From JADJTT01 sp049306275 (GTDB lineage: Bacteria > Bacteroidota > Bacteroidia > Chitinophagales > Saprospiraceae): 64,000 nucleotides of DNA. This document shows, one piece after another, positions 1 through 7,964 of this stretch. A model generated the notes under the pieces. The model was not told where the DNA came from. It saw only the letters and a list, made by a program, of their open reading frames with translations, and made no database searches. The DNA lies in NCBI GenBank assembly GCA_049306275.1, contig JBAQQB010000134.1, positions 1 to 64,000 of the forward strand, read 5' to 3'. Position numbers and translations under genes: made by a program. Numbering within the stretch: position 1 is the first letter of the stretch; each line of letters begins with the position of its first letter.

Positions 1-101
1 GTAGCGAGCCAAATGCTTCTATGATATGCACTATGCTCCTGGACTTCCTTGTCATCTCTTTTTCTCTGAAAGTTAGTCCATTTGCCTGATTTTACTGAAC
101 T

Positions 102-1109
102 TTAGATGCGTTTTCCCTGCCATCCCCTCCACCCCAACAACACTCCCACGATCGCCAAAGCCAGCAGGCCCTGCTTGCGCAAATACTCCAGATGAGCTTT
201 TAGCGCTGCATGGTATGTCTTCAGGGATAAAATAGCCTGCTTCCCCCGGTCAATAGCGTAAATGTCGACCGCTTTCAGGCGTATGAGAGGGTGATCTCTT
301 CGTACGATGGCGTAATAATAGTCCATTTTGCCGGCAAACAAGGTCAGGCTGTCGCCTGGCTCGAGCGGGGCGATCGGGGTAGCCCAAAGAGCGGCTCCCT
401 TGAGTTGAAATTCGATTCCAGGAAATTCCCTGGCGCTCAGGACCAGCCGGACGGGGACCGGTTCTCCATTTTCTTCTTCCTGTATAAAAACAGGCTTTTC
501 CGCCAAAACCACTTCCAGGCGTTGCAGATCCCGGGCTTCAAGCGGCAGCGCGCCGAGCCTCAACTGGATATACAGCAGGAACAGTAGCGAAACGCCGAAT
601 AGCATGCCCAGCCATTGGAGAATTTGTTTTGCTTCTTCTTTGTCCAGCGTGGCTTTTAACTCAGGACTCCATTCAACGCCAGCGGTCAACGCCTGTTGCA
701 GTTCCCGGTAGTTCCGGTAGTAGGAGGCTTGTATTTTCAAATGCTTCCCATTGCGGAATGAAAGCGTAAATCCATTTCCCTGCCTGAACCGGCCCGTTTC
801 GGTGTATCCCGTAATGTCAGAGCGGAGGAATTGCCGGTTTTTCAGGATGTTGCGCGCATCAATACCGGTGTCGGTTACCCGGATTGCCGGATATCCGCAG
901 ATGGCAGCCGCCAGGAAAATTAGTGGGAATATCCACATCAGGTGAACGGCCAGGGATATGGAAATCTCATCAAACCCGTCCCTCCGGAACACCACAGCCA
1001 TCAATACAGCAGCCGCAAAGACCATGCAAGGGCCAAAAATAGCCAGCAAGACATATAAAAGGGAAATTTTTGACCGAAGGGGTGAAGATGCGCCGGATAT
1101 GCTTTTCAT
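102..1109 (-). CDS. four-TM membrane protein, paralogue of 52992-54002
   Basis: Function unknown. The 335-aa protein has two hydrophobic helices near the N-terminus (about residues 17-40 and 50-72), then a soluble beta-rich stretch resembling a bacterial PH-like membrane domain (about 75-150). A third TM follows at about 165-185, then a second soluble domain, and a last TM near 312-328. Inner-membrane location is inferred. A close paralogue lies at 52992-54002 in the same orientation. Both are divergent from a 129-aa gene across the same 30-bp element, so the pair has been duplicated as a unit. Unlike the second copy, nothing is translationally coupled behind its stop: bases 1-101 hold no recognisable gene. 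The PH-like reading is a guess from the alternating basic/hydrophobic pattern. The reading frame and the paralogy are solid. Confidence 0.85.
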   Translation of the reverse strand: MKSISGASSPLRSKISLLYVLLAIFGPCMVFAAAVLMAVVFRRDGFDEISISLAVHLMWIFPLIFLAAAICGYPAIRVTDTGIDARNILKNRQFLRSDITGYTETGRFRQGNGFTLSFRNGKHLKIQASYYRNYRELQQALTAGVEWSPELKATLDKEEAKQILQWLGMLFGVSLLFLLYIQLRLGALPLEARDLQRLEVVLAEKPVFIQEEENGEPVPVRLVLSAREFPGIEFQLKGAALWATPIAPLEPGDSLTLFAGKMDYYYAIVRRDHPLIRLKAVDIYAIDRGKQAILSLKTYHAALKAHLEYLRKQGLLALAIVGVLLGWRGWQGKRI

Positions 1110-1142
1110 TGCAGCATTTTCTAATTGTTCGAAATATCGCGA

Positions 1143-1172
1143 TAAAATTTGTAAATTTTTCGATATTTTGTT
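1143..1172. promoter_or_regulatory. conserved divergent promoter/operator island, copy 1
   Basis: This 30-bp block lies between the divergent 102-1109(-) and 1217-1606(+) genes. It matches 54036-54065 in the second trio at 29 of 30 positions, while the flanking intergenic bases differ. It begins TAAAATTTGTAAATTTTTCG. The distance to each flanking start codon is kept within 1 bp between copies (33 bases to the minus start; 44 versus 43 to the plus start). In this copy an imperfect inverted repeat (CGAAATATCG and CGATATTTTG) also surrounds the core. A shared bidirectional promoter or operator is the natural reading. No perfect TAnnTTTG box is present. Confidence 0.6.
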
Positions 1173-1216
1173 CTCGTATTACGCTGCTCAAAATAATCTT
1201 ATTCAATCTTCCTGCT

Positions 1217-1606
1217 ATGAACCAAGCCAACCTCTTCGACCTCAAAAACCTCACCCTCAAAATCAACTACTCCGCCAGCGGCATCGACGGCAAACCGCAC
1301 CTGAGCTACCAAAAAGGCAGTACCCAACTCAACTTCCGGGGAAACCAGATACGCCGCAAGGAAACCGAGATCGGCACGCTGGTCTCCGTTACGCTCAAAA
1401 CCGTGCCCGATTTGTACTCCAGGGTATTCAGCCTGTTGCTTCCTCAGGTGAATGTGCCCGACGGAAGTTCCGAAGTGGCGGTCAATGTCAAGGCGCTGGA
1501 AACGACCGTCAAGACCAGCATCGGCGGACCGGATCTGGTCAGCGGGCAGGTGCAGGCGTATAAAGTGTATTCGCTGATTGGGAAAGCGCGGAGCGTGGTT
1601 TTTTAA
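1217..1606 (+). CDS. conserved 129-aa protein of unknown function (copy 1)
   Basis: I do not recognise a named family. The ATG at 1217 is chosen over the upstream in-frame start at 1070 because the paralogue at 54109-54498 begins at the equivalent Met and is also exactly 129 aa. The protein is small, soluble and beta-rich, with no signal peptide. Conserved segments include HLSYQKG, RRKETEIGTLVSVTLK, and a C-terminal stretch ending in SVVF. The two copies are identical over most of their length. The gene is divergent from the membrane protein and 12 bp upstream of the WG-repeat gene, suggesting co-transcription with the latter. Partner or scaffold roles are possible, but nothing in the sequence decides this. 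Confidence 0.85.
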   Translation: MNQANLFDLKNLTLKINYSASGIDGKPHLSYQKGSTQLNFRGNQIRRKETEIGTLVSVTLKTVPDLYSRVFSLLLPQVNVPDGSSEVAVNVKALETTVKTSIGGPDLVSGQVQAYKVYSLIGKARSVVF

Positions 1607-1618
1607 ACGATCCCCTCA

Positions 1619-3670
1619 ATGTCTTACAAGCCCAATCAGGTATGGCTATTCGCCATTCTATTCGCTGCGTTTTTCCTGAACGCCGGCTCTGCCCTGCTTC
1701 CCGCCCAGCCCCCCATCTCCCCCGATGAAGCCCGCCGCTGCCTGTCCGCCTACCTCGAATATGCCGAGGCCAACCCCGGCGGCGCGCTGACGGAGTGTTT
1801 CGAGCCGGATATCCGAAAAAAGATCGAACGGGGGGAAGTTGCGATGATGGAATTAATCTTCAAGACGCGGATATTGTCCGTCGATCCTCCGGAGGCGCTG
1901 GTGTTGGCCAGTACGGAAAATGAAGGTCGCTGGGACCGGCTGCTGCGCTTCCGGTTTACAAAAAAAGGAGGGCAGGTTTTCCTCCAGCCCATGGTTGAAC
2001 GCACCTGGATAGGTGATTACGCTACCAGCTATCACGACGAAACCGAAATCCGTATGGCCTTTTCCGAAGAGGAGCGACGGCAATGGCGCGAACAGTGGAA
2101 AAATCGTCTGGCGTCACAGGACGACGCCTCGTCCGAATCCCCGCCCGACTCCCTGCTCCGGGGCGATTGGGCGCTGAAATACAACACCTTTTGGGATAAT
2201 CCCTTCGTCGAAGGGATGAAGGAAGGAGAGCTTCTTCGCTTCGAACCCGGCGGCTCGGTCATTCACCCCTCCGGCCTTCATCCGCCGGGCGATTGGGCGT
2301 TTGCAGGCAACCAGCTGGCCCTGCGTATTGGCAAGGAAAGCGTTTTCCACCTTTTCCAGCTCACTCCCATGCAAAACGGCGATTGGTGGTGCTCTGCCGG
2401 CGAACAGGTGGGGTTTCTGCTGGCCCGCCCCTGGCCTGAAAATGATGCGCCCGTTCAGTTCCCTGAACTGAAAGAATTCAAGGTGCTCTGCCAACCGGCT
2501 TACGATGAGATGAAGTGGTTTTCCAGGGGCTTTTCCTGCGTGCGGCGCGGGGAAAAGTTTGGATTTTTGGACAGCCGCGGGCGGGAGTCGATTCCCTGCG
2601 AATATACCTTCGCCGCCATGCCATTGTTTAACGATCTCGGACAAATTCTCGTGGGACGCGAAGGACATGTGTGGCTCATTGACACAAGCGGGCAGGTATT
2701 GCGAACCTACGAGTGTGATAAGGCCTGGCAGTTGTGGGAAGGTATCCTGTTGGTCGAAAAAGCAGGGAAAAAGGGCCTTCTCGATACGGCAGGCCATGTC
2801 GTCCTGCCGCTTATTTATGACGAAATAAGCGCAGGCGGATGGGATTACTTCCGGGCTTTAAAGGATACCGGATGGGGATTGTACGACCGCGAGGGGAAGG
2901 AAATACTGCCCCCGGAATTCGAAGGCATCAACTTCCGGGAGGACAACCTGGCGGTGGTCAAAAGCAAAGGCAGCTATGGGGTGATGGATATCTTCACCAG
3001 GCAATGGCTGGTTCCCTGCGCCTACGACAAAATCACCCTCAAAGGCGCTCCCCTGATCCAGGCGGTTCGCAATGGCAAAACTTCCTTGTTCCGGCTCGAC
3101 GGCACGCTTTTATCAGACCGGGAGTATGAACTGACCACCTGGATGGGTTGGGATTATATGGCCTTCCAGAGCAAGGGGCGGCGCGGCGTGCTCAATGGAG
3201 CAGGCGCCGTCGTGATCCCTCCTGTGTACGACAATGTGTTTTACGCAAATTTAAGGGAACGCGGCCTCTTCCAGGTAACCCTGAACGACGTAACGATGGT
3301 GCGCGACTCCGCCGGCGCCATTTACCCGGACACTTCCCCTGCATTCGATGAAGAGCCGGACGAAGCGCTCCTTGCCGCCGCCGCGGAACCCAATGAATTC
3401 GGCGACTGGTACCGGCCGTTCAAGCACAACGGCCGGTACGGCTATCAGTTGCCAGACGGCCGGTGGATGATCCCGCCCCTTTTCGATAGCGCCGGTAAAT
3501 TTGTTGACGGCCTGGCGGCCGTAATATATAAAGGCCGCGGGGGACTGATCGACGCATGGGGCAGGGAAGTACTGCCCTTCCTCTGCGACGACATCGAAAT
3601 TGATGAGGATGCCGGGTGGATATTCGTCAAATACAAGGGCAAATGGGGGGTATTGGCCAAGACAGATTAA
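1619..3670 (+). CDS. exported WG-repeat protein, copy 1
   Basis: The 683-aa protein has an N-terminal signal peptide (hydrophobic core about residues 8-28, ending near LLPAQPP). A globular N-terminal region (about 35-260) precedes a C-terminal array of WG (KWG) beta-repeats from about residue 290, with units of the type GRRGVLNGAGAVVIPPVYD and GRYGYQLPDGRWMIPPLFD. WG repeats form beta-propeller-like binding surfaces with no catalytic role. The periplasm or cell surface is the likely site. The mature part is nearly the same as the copy at 50648-52669, but the signal peptides are unrelated: similarity starts abruptly at about base 1695. Twelve bases separate it from the 129-aa gene. Confidence 0.85.
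   Translation: MSYKPNQVWLFAILFAAFFLNAGSALLPAQPPISPDEARRCLSAYLEYAEANPGGALTECFEPDIRKKIERGEVAMMELIFKTRILSVDPPEALVLASTENEGRWDRLLRFRFTKKGGQVFLQPMVERTWIGDYATSYHDETEIRMAFSEEERRQWREQWKNRLASQDDASSESPPDSLLRGDWALKYNTFWDNPFVEGMKEGELLRFEPGGSVIHPSGLHPPGDWAFAGNQLALRIGKESVFHLFQLTPMQNGDWWCSAGEQVGFLLARPWPENDAPVQFPELKEFKVLCQPAYDEMKWFSRGFSCVRRGEKFGFLDSRGRESIPCEYTFAAMPLFNDLGQILVGREGHVWLIDTSGQVLRTYECDKAWQLWEGILLVEKAGKKGLLDTAGHVVLPLIYDEISAGGWDYFRALKDTGWGLYDREGKEILPPEFEGINFREDNLAVVKSKGSYGVMDIFTRQWLVPCAYDKITLKGAPLIQAVRNGKTSLFRLDGTLLSDREYELTTWMGWDYMAFQSKGRRGVLNGAGAVVIPPVYDNVFYANLRERGLFQVTLNDVTMVRDSAGAIYPDTSPAFDEEPDEALLAAAAEPNEFGDWYRPFKHNGRYGYQLPDGRWMIPPLFDSAGKFVDGLAAVIYKGRGGLIDAWGREVLPFLCDDIEIDEDAGWIFVKYKGKWGVLAKTD
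1695..3670 (+). repeat. long direct repeat, copy 1 (WG gene body)
   Basis: The DNA encoding the mature WG-repeat protein recurs in the same orientation at about 50695-52669, with long identical runs. The two copies bracket about 47 kb and are obvious substrates for homologous recombination, which would excise or duplicate the interval. Confidence 0.8.
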
Positions 3671-3796
3671 ATAAAAACAGATGTCTTTACCACAAAATCC
3701 CTTCACTTTGACAAACCCCGCAAAAGGAATAGGCTCACTTCATAATGACCCGGTTGCCGCAACAGGAGTAAATTACCTGCTTGCGGTTTCTGGTAG

Positions 3797-3826
3797 ATTT
3801 ATCCCGTTTTTTTCAAGATTTGTCCT
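3797..3826 (+). promoter_or_regulatory. LytTR-type paired direct repeat upstream of the NHL gene
   Basis: Two 9-bp elements, ATTTATCCC (3797-3805) and ATTTGTCCT (3818-3826), sit 21 bp apart start to start. The same motif with exactly the same spacing lies at 24842-24871, upstream of the LytTR gene. LytTR regulators typically bind pairs of 9-bp direct repeats with 12-bp spacers, so this is a candidate binding site. It ends 48 bases before the ATG of the gene at 3875. A weak -7-like TGCATTTG follows at 3837-3844. The binding protein is inferred. Confidence 0.5.
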
Positions 3827-3874
3827 ACCTGCTGTGTGCATTTGAGCGCCAATTTTATGGGATAAAAAAACGCC

Positions 3875-6800
3875 ATGAAAACGCCCATTTTCCTCATCCT
3901 CTTTCTCCTGGCTATTTGGCCAATATCCCTCACTTACGCCCAGTGGCAGGTCCTCGACCCCCAACTGCCCGACTCCTGCAACTTCATCGCCTGGGGCATC
4001 TGTGTCGTCGATGAAAACGTGGTTTGGGGTAACCCCTTAAACAATGGACTCCCGGAGGTGGAAGACCGGAATTTTTTCAAAACCACAGACGGTGGCCAGA
4101 CATGGACGTACGGCGTGATAGAAGAGGCGTGGCCCGGCACTCCCGCAAATGCAGATGCCTGGTGGCTTATGGAAGATTTATTCGCACTGGATACCAATAG
4201 GGCGTGGGCCATCCGTACCCTGTTTCCTGGCCAGGACTCCTCCGAAGTGCTGAAAACCGTTGATGGCGGCGACGTTTGGGTACACCAATACCTGCCGGCA
4301 GGTAATTTCGCTGTGTATGGCATTCATTTTTTTAATCAAAACGAAGGTGTGGTTTGGGGAGAAGAGTACTACAATACCTCCGTCCCATTTCCGGATGGAT
4401 ATCCGGGGGGCTGGAGGATTGTTTGCTTCACGACCGTCGATGGCGGAGATACATGGCTCCCTGCTGCACTTCCCACAACTGAAGATGAAGGTTATATCAC
4501 TGCGTCCGCGACTGCCTCCAGTGGGGGGTACGAGGTACTTGGAGACCACGTCTGGTTCGGAACATCCAAAAGCCGGGTGTTCCACTCCAAGGACAGGGGT
4601 AAGACCTGGAGTGCTTCGGAGCCCATTTTACCCGGCCGGGCAATCGACGTTGTCGCCTTCAGGGATTCACTCAACGGCATCGCCTTTTCGACCATCGAGC
4701 CTCCATTTACTTCAGCACCAAAGTTAGCTTTTCACACGAACGACGGCGGCCAGACCTGGACTCCCCTTCCTCCGTCCAACACGACGTGGTTCGGCTGGAT
4801 AACCGACCTGGAGTTCATTCCCGGATCAGGGGGAGCCTGTTGGGCTGTTTCACAAACCGACTCCCAATTGTCGACCGATAACGGGAATACCTGGGTCCAT
4901 CAGGAAACTCCTTACCTGCTCTGGTTTACCGAGTTCCTGTCGCCCAACGTGGGTTGGGGCGCCGGAGCCCATCACCCCACGCCTACCACCTCGAAACTGT
5001 TCATGTACAAATGGGTGGGGGACAGCATCATGCGGGACGAAGGGCAAAATTATACCAAAACAATAACGGGCTCCGGCATCGAGGGTCATCTCGACGGCGT
5101 TTCTGCCTCCGCGCGGTTCTACAACCCCAAAGGCATGGCGATCGACCACAGCGGCAACGTATATGTAGCCGACGATTACAACCACTGCCTCCGGAAAATC
5201 GCCTTCAACGGCCAGGTCAGCACCCTGGCCGGAACCGGAACCCCTGGATATGCCGATGGTCCGGGCGCCTCGGCGCAGTTCGACCGGCCACAGGATGTGG
5301 CGCTCGATACGGCGGGCAACCTGTACGTAGCGGATGCCGGCAACCACGTCATCCGCAAGATCGCGCCCGACGGCTCTGTGTCGCTGTTTGCCGGCATACC
5401 TGGCGTGAGCGGCGAAACAGACGGCCCAGCCCTGCAGGCTACCTTCGGCCGTCCCGCCGCCCTGGCTATCGACCATGCCGGTAACTTGTACGCCGGCGGC
5501 AGCAATACGATCCGCAAAATTGCCCCCTCAGGCATGGTCAGCACCATTCACACCGCAGCCGGCGTCATCTGGGGCCTCGATGCCGACCGCTACGGAAATA
5601 TCTATTTTTCGGACAGTACGACCCTGAAAGTGCAAAAGCTGTCGCCCGGCGGCATGTTGACCGACCTGGCGGGCGGCGGTAGCGGTTGCGAGGACGGCAT
5701 AGGCGCCGCAGCGAAATTCGGCGGAGTAGAGGACCTCGATGCCGACGATTTCGGCAATGTCTATGTGGCAGACGGGATCAACGGCCGTATCCGGAAAATC
5801 GACCCAACCGGAAAGGTGATTACCCTCGCCGGCGACGGTTGCCTCAACGGCTATGGACTCGACCGGCAGCCGGTGGAGGGTTCCGGCGACCTGGCTCAAT
5901 TGGGCAGGGTGCGGGGCCTTCTGCTCAAACCGGGCGAAAACCTGCTCGTCACGTCCTGGGACAACGACATGGTGCGCGAAATACGGCTCGGGTCATTGCC
6001 CGCCAAGCCCATCACAGTGCTTTCCTCTTCTGTCGGCCCGCTATACAAGTCCATGCCCCTTTCCCAGACCCAACCACTGATATTTAGCGGAGTGGTGGCC
6101 AACTATGGGCAGGACGAAGTGTACCCTGTGCAATTAAAGGTATCCGTGTGGAACGACGGAGCGCTCACCTGGACCAATAATTCATCTTTCCATTATATCC
6201 TACCCGGCAGTTCGGACACCATAATCCTCGGAGCCAATTTCCATCCTTTGGAGCCCGGTATTTACGAGATCAGAATGAATTATCATTTAATCAATCCAGT
6301 CTTTTTTTCATTCAGAGAGGAGATTACCGTCAGCGATTCCATCCTGGCCGTGGATGACGGGCTCCCGTATCTTTTTGACCATACAGCACAAGCGACGCCC
6401 TCGTTCGGGCAAGTCTATGAGTTGATCGTGCCCGACACCCTGACCGGGTTTTCCATGACCGCAGAACTGGAAGATGCGTCATTTTATTTTTCCGTGTACA
6501 AAATGGACGGCGATGAGCCGGGAGCGTTGGTATACCGGTCAGATACGGTGCTTGCCGTTTCCAATTCATATCCTTTCGGGTATTACCACCGTTTGCCACT
6601 TTCGCTTGCCTTGCCTGCCGGGAAGTTCCTGTTTGCCGTCACTCAGTTAAACCCGGAGGGGGCGTTCGGGATGGGAGTGGATACCGACCGCAACGACCAA
6701 AGCGCCTGGTACCTGTCGCCGGATGAGGGTATCGGCCAATGGACGCCACTCTACTCGTTTTGGGGCGAAGAAACGGCGCCGGTGTATATGCTGAGGCCGG

Positions 6801-7096
6801 TATTCGGCATACCTGGAACGACAGTTTCGAGGACAAAAGAGGTCGCCGCAACGGAACTCTCTGTTCAGATAGCTCCCAATCCGGTTGCCGGGCAATTGTT
6901 AGTGAAGATAAACGCTGCGCCTTTCGAGATTTTCACTCTCCGGTTGGTGGATGCCCAAGGCAAGGTCGTTCTGGGAACGACGTCGTCTGGTGGTGCCACG
7001 GCCAACCTGGATATCAGCGGCTTGCCCTCCGGAATGTATGCGCTCCGGGTGTCGGGTAACAAAGGAATGGAAGTGTTCAAGGTGATGAAGCAATAA
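3875..7096 (+). CDS. secreted Asp-box/NHL-repeat protein with T9SS sorting domain
   Basis: The 1073-aa protein opens with a signal peptide (about residues 1-22, ending TYAQW). Residues about 65-345 carry repeated Asp-box motifs (TTDGGQTW, TVDGGDVW, TVDGGDTW, TNDGGQTW, STDNGNTW), typical of sialidase-like or YCF48-like propellers. Residues about 405-705 contain NHL repeats (NVYVADDYNHCLRKI, NLYVADAGNHVIRKI). A beta-sandwich region follows. The last 85 residues (from about 990) form a type A T9SS C-terminal domain with IAPNPVAGQ and SGMYALRV signatures. It is expected to cross the outer membrane by T9SS and be attached or released. No enzymatic residues are evident, so binding is more likely than catalysis. 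A paired LytTR-like repeat precedes it. Confidence 0.9.
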   Translation: MKTPIFLILFLLAIWPISLTYAQWQVLDPQLPDSCNFIAWGICVVDENVVWGNPLNNGLPEVEDRNFFKTTDGGQTWTYGVIEEAWPGTPANADAWWLMEDLFALDTNRAWAIRTLFPGQDSSEVLKTVDGGDVWVHQYLPAGNFAVYGIHFFNQNEGVVWGEEYYNTSVPFPDGYPGGWRIVCFTTVDGGDTWLPAALPTTEDEGYITASATASSGGYEVLGDHVWFGTSKSRVFHSKDRGKTWSASEPILPGRAIDVVAFRDSLNGIAFSTIEPPFTSAPKLAFHTNDGGQTWTPLPPSNTTWFGWITDLEFIPGSGGACWAVSQTDSQLSTDNGNTWVHQETPYLLWFTEFLSPNVGWGAGAHHPTPTTSKLFMYKWVGDSIMRDEGQNYTKTITGSGIEGHLDGVSASARFYNPKGMAIDHSGNVYVADDYNHCLRKIAFNGQVSTLAGTGTPGYADGPGASAQFDRPQDVALDTAGNLYVADAGNHVIRKIAPDGSVSLFAGIPGVSGETDGPALQATFGRPAALAIDHAGNLYAGGSNTIRKIAPSGMVSTIHTAAGVIWGLDADRYGNIYFSDSTTLKVQKLSPGGMLTDLAGGGSGCEDGIGAAAKFGGVEDLDADDFGNVYVADGINGRIRKIDPTGKVITLAGDGCLNGYGLDRQPVEGSGDLAQLGRVRGLLLKPGENLLVTSWDNDMVREIRLGSLPAKPITVLSSSVGPLYKSMPLSQTQPLIFSGVVANYGQDEVYPVQLKVSVWNDGALTWTNNSSFHYILPGSSDTIILGANFHPLEPGIYEIRMNYHLINPVFFSFREEITVSDSILAVDDGLPYLFDHTAQATPSFGQVYELIVPDTLTGFSMTAELEDASFYFSVYKMDGDEPGALVYRSDTVLAVSNSYPFGYYHRLPLSLALPAGKFLFAVTQLNPEGAFGMGVDTDRNDQSAWYLSPDEGIGQWTPLYSFWGEETAPVYMLRPVFGIPGTTVSRTKEVAATELSVQIAPNPVAGQLLVKINAAPFEIFTLRLVDAQGKVVLGTTSSGGATANLDISGLPSGMYALRVSGNKGMEVFKVMKQ

Positions 7097-7225
7097 GCAG
7101 CGAACCGGTCTTCCTAAAATCGGCATTAATGAAAGTATATAAGGCACCCAACATGTCCGCTGATCCACCGAGCTGCTGAGGAAGAGGGTCAACAGCGCGA
7201 AGGCCGCTGGCAGCAGGGGCTATAC

Positions 7226-7867
7226 CTAAGACCCCTTAAAATACCTATGCACAGCCTCTCCCCGCGTCGTCACATGCAACTTCTCGTAGATGTGCCTGCA
7301 GTGCGTCTTGACCGTGTATTCGGAGATGTGCAAGGCCCCCGCGATTTGCTTGTACAACTGGCCTGTGCGCAGTAAATTCAGGACTTCCTTTTCCCGTTCG
7401 GAAAGCAGGCTTTCGTGAGGATTTCCGCCGGAAGCGGGGAGGGGGCTGCGCAGCCGCTCTACAACCTTGCGGGCAATCTGCGCGCTCATGGGCGAGCCGC
7501 CTTCGTGCAGTTCGCGGAGTGCCTCGACGAGCTTGGCCGGGGCAGTGCTTTTGAGCAGGTAACCCGTCGCGCCGGCTTCGATGGCCTGGAAGATTTTTTC
7601 ATCGTCTTCGTAAACGGTGAGCACCATGAATTGTATCGCGGGGAAGCGGCTTTTCAGGATGGCTATGGCCTCGATACCCGATTTTCCTGGCAGGTTGATG
7701 TCGGTCAGCACAATGTCGGGCATTGCTGCAGGCAGCTCGCGGATGGCGGATTCAGCGTTGGCATAACATTGTTCGCAACACAAACCCGGCGTGCCGTTGA
7801 GGATCAGGACCAGCGCTTTCCGGTATTCCTCGACATCTTCAATGACTGCTATGCGTATCGTATCCAT
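7226..7867 (-). CDS. NarL/LuxR-family response regulator
   Basis: The 213-aa cytoplasmic two-component regulator has a receiver domain (residues 1-120) with acidic residues E10 and D11, phospho-acceptor D56 (in VLTDINLPG), T84 and K105. A LuxR/GerE helix-turn-helix follows (about 150-210), including LSEREKEVLNLLRTG and ISEYTVKTHCRHIYEKL. It is divergently transcribed from two LamG histidine kinases across a 97-bp gap. HisKA_3 kinases classically pair with NarL-type regulators, so these are its cognate partners by position and family. All key receiver residues are present and nothing suggests decay. Its targets are unknown. Confidence 0.95.
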   Translation of the reverse strand: MDTIRIAVIEDVEEYRKALVLILNGTPGLCCEQCYANAESAIRELPAAMPDIVLTDINLPGKSGIEAIAILKSRFPAIQFMVLTVYEDDEKIFQAIEAGATGYLLKSTAPAKLVEALRELHEGGSPMSAQIARKVVERLRSPLPASGGNPHESLLSEREKEVLNLLRTGQLYKQIAGALHISEYTVKTHCRHIYEKLHVTTRGEAVHRYFKGS

Positions 7868-7896
7868 CTGGCTGCGGTTTCAAAACGACGTCCATT

Positions 7897-7936
7897 CAAA
7901 AATAACAATAAAACCGGAGCGATTTTACTAAATTTG
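7897..7936. promoter_or_regulatory. divergent promoter -7 boxes
   Basis: The gap between the response regulator and the first kinase holds two perfect Bacteroidota -7 boxes (TAnnTTTG). One is TATTTTTG on the minus strand (7904 to 7897), reading toward the regulator. The other is TAAATTTG on the plus strand (7929-7936), reading toward the kinases. Neither has a convincing TTTG at the -33 position, so both may be weak or activator-dependent. Evidence is motif match and position only. Confidence 0.45.
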
Positions 7937-7964
7937 AGAAGACCCGGAGAACTACCCCCCCCAT

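Noticed and set aside
2114..2797. Long antisense open frame inside the first WG gene (and its counterpart at 50897-51796)
   Set aside because: It is a shadow of GC-rich codons on the opposite strand of a well-supported exported protein. It has no protein-like features of its own, and it recurs only because the gene is duplicated.
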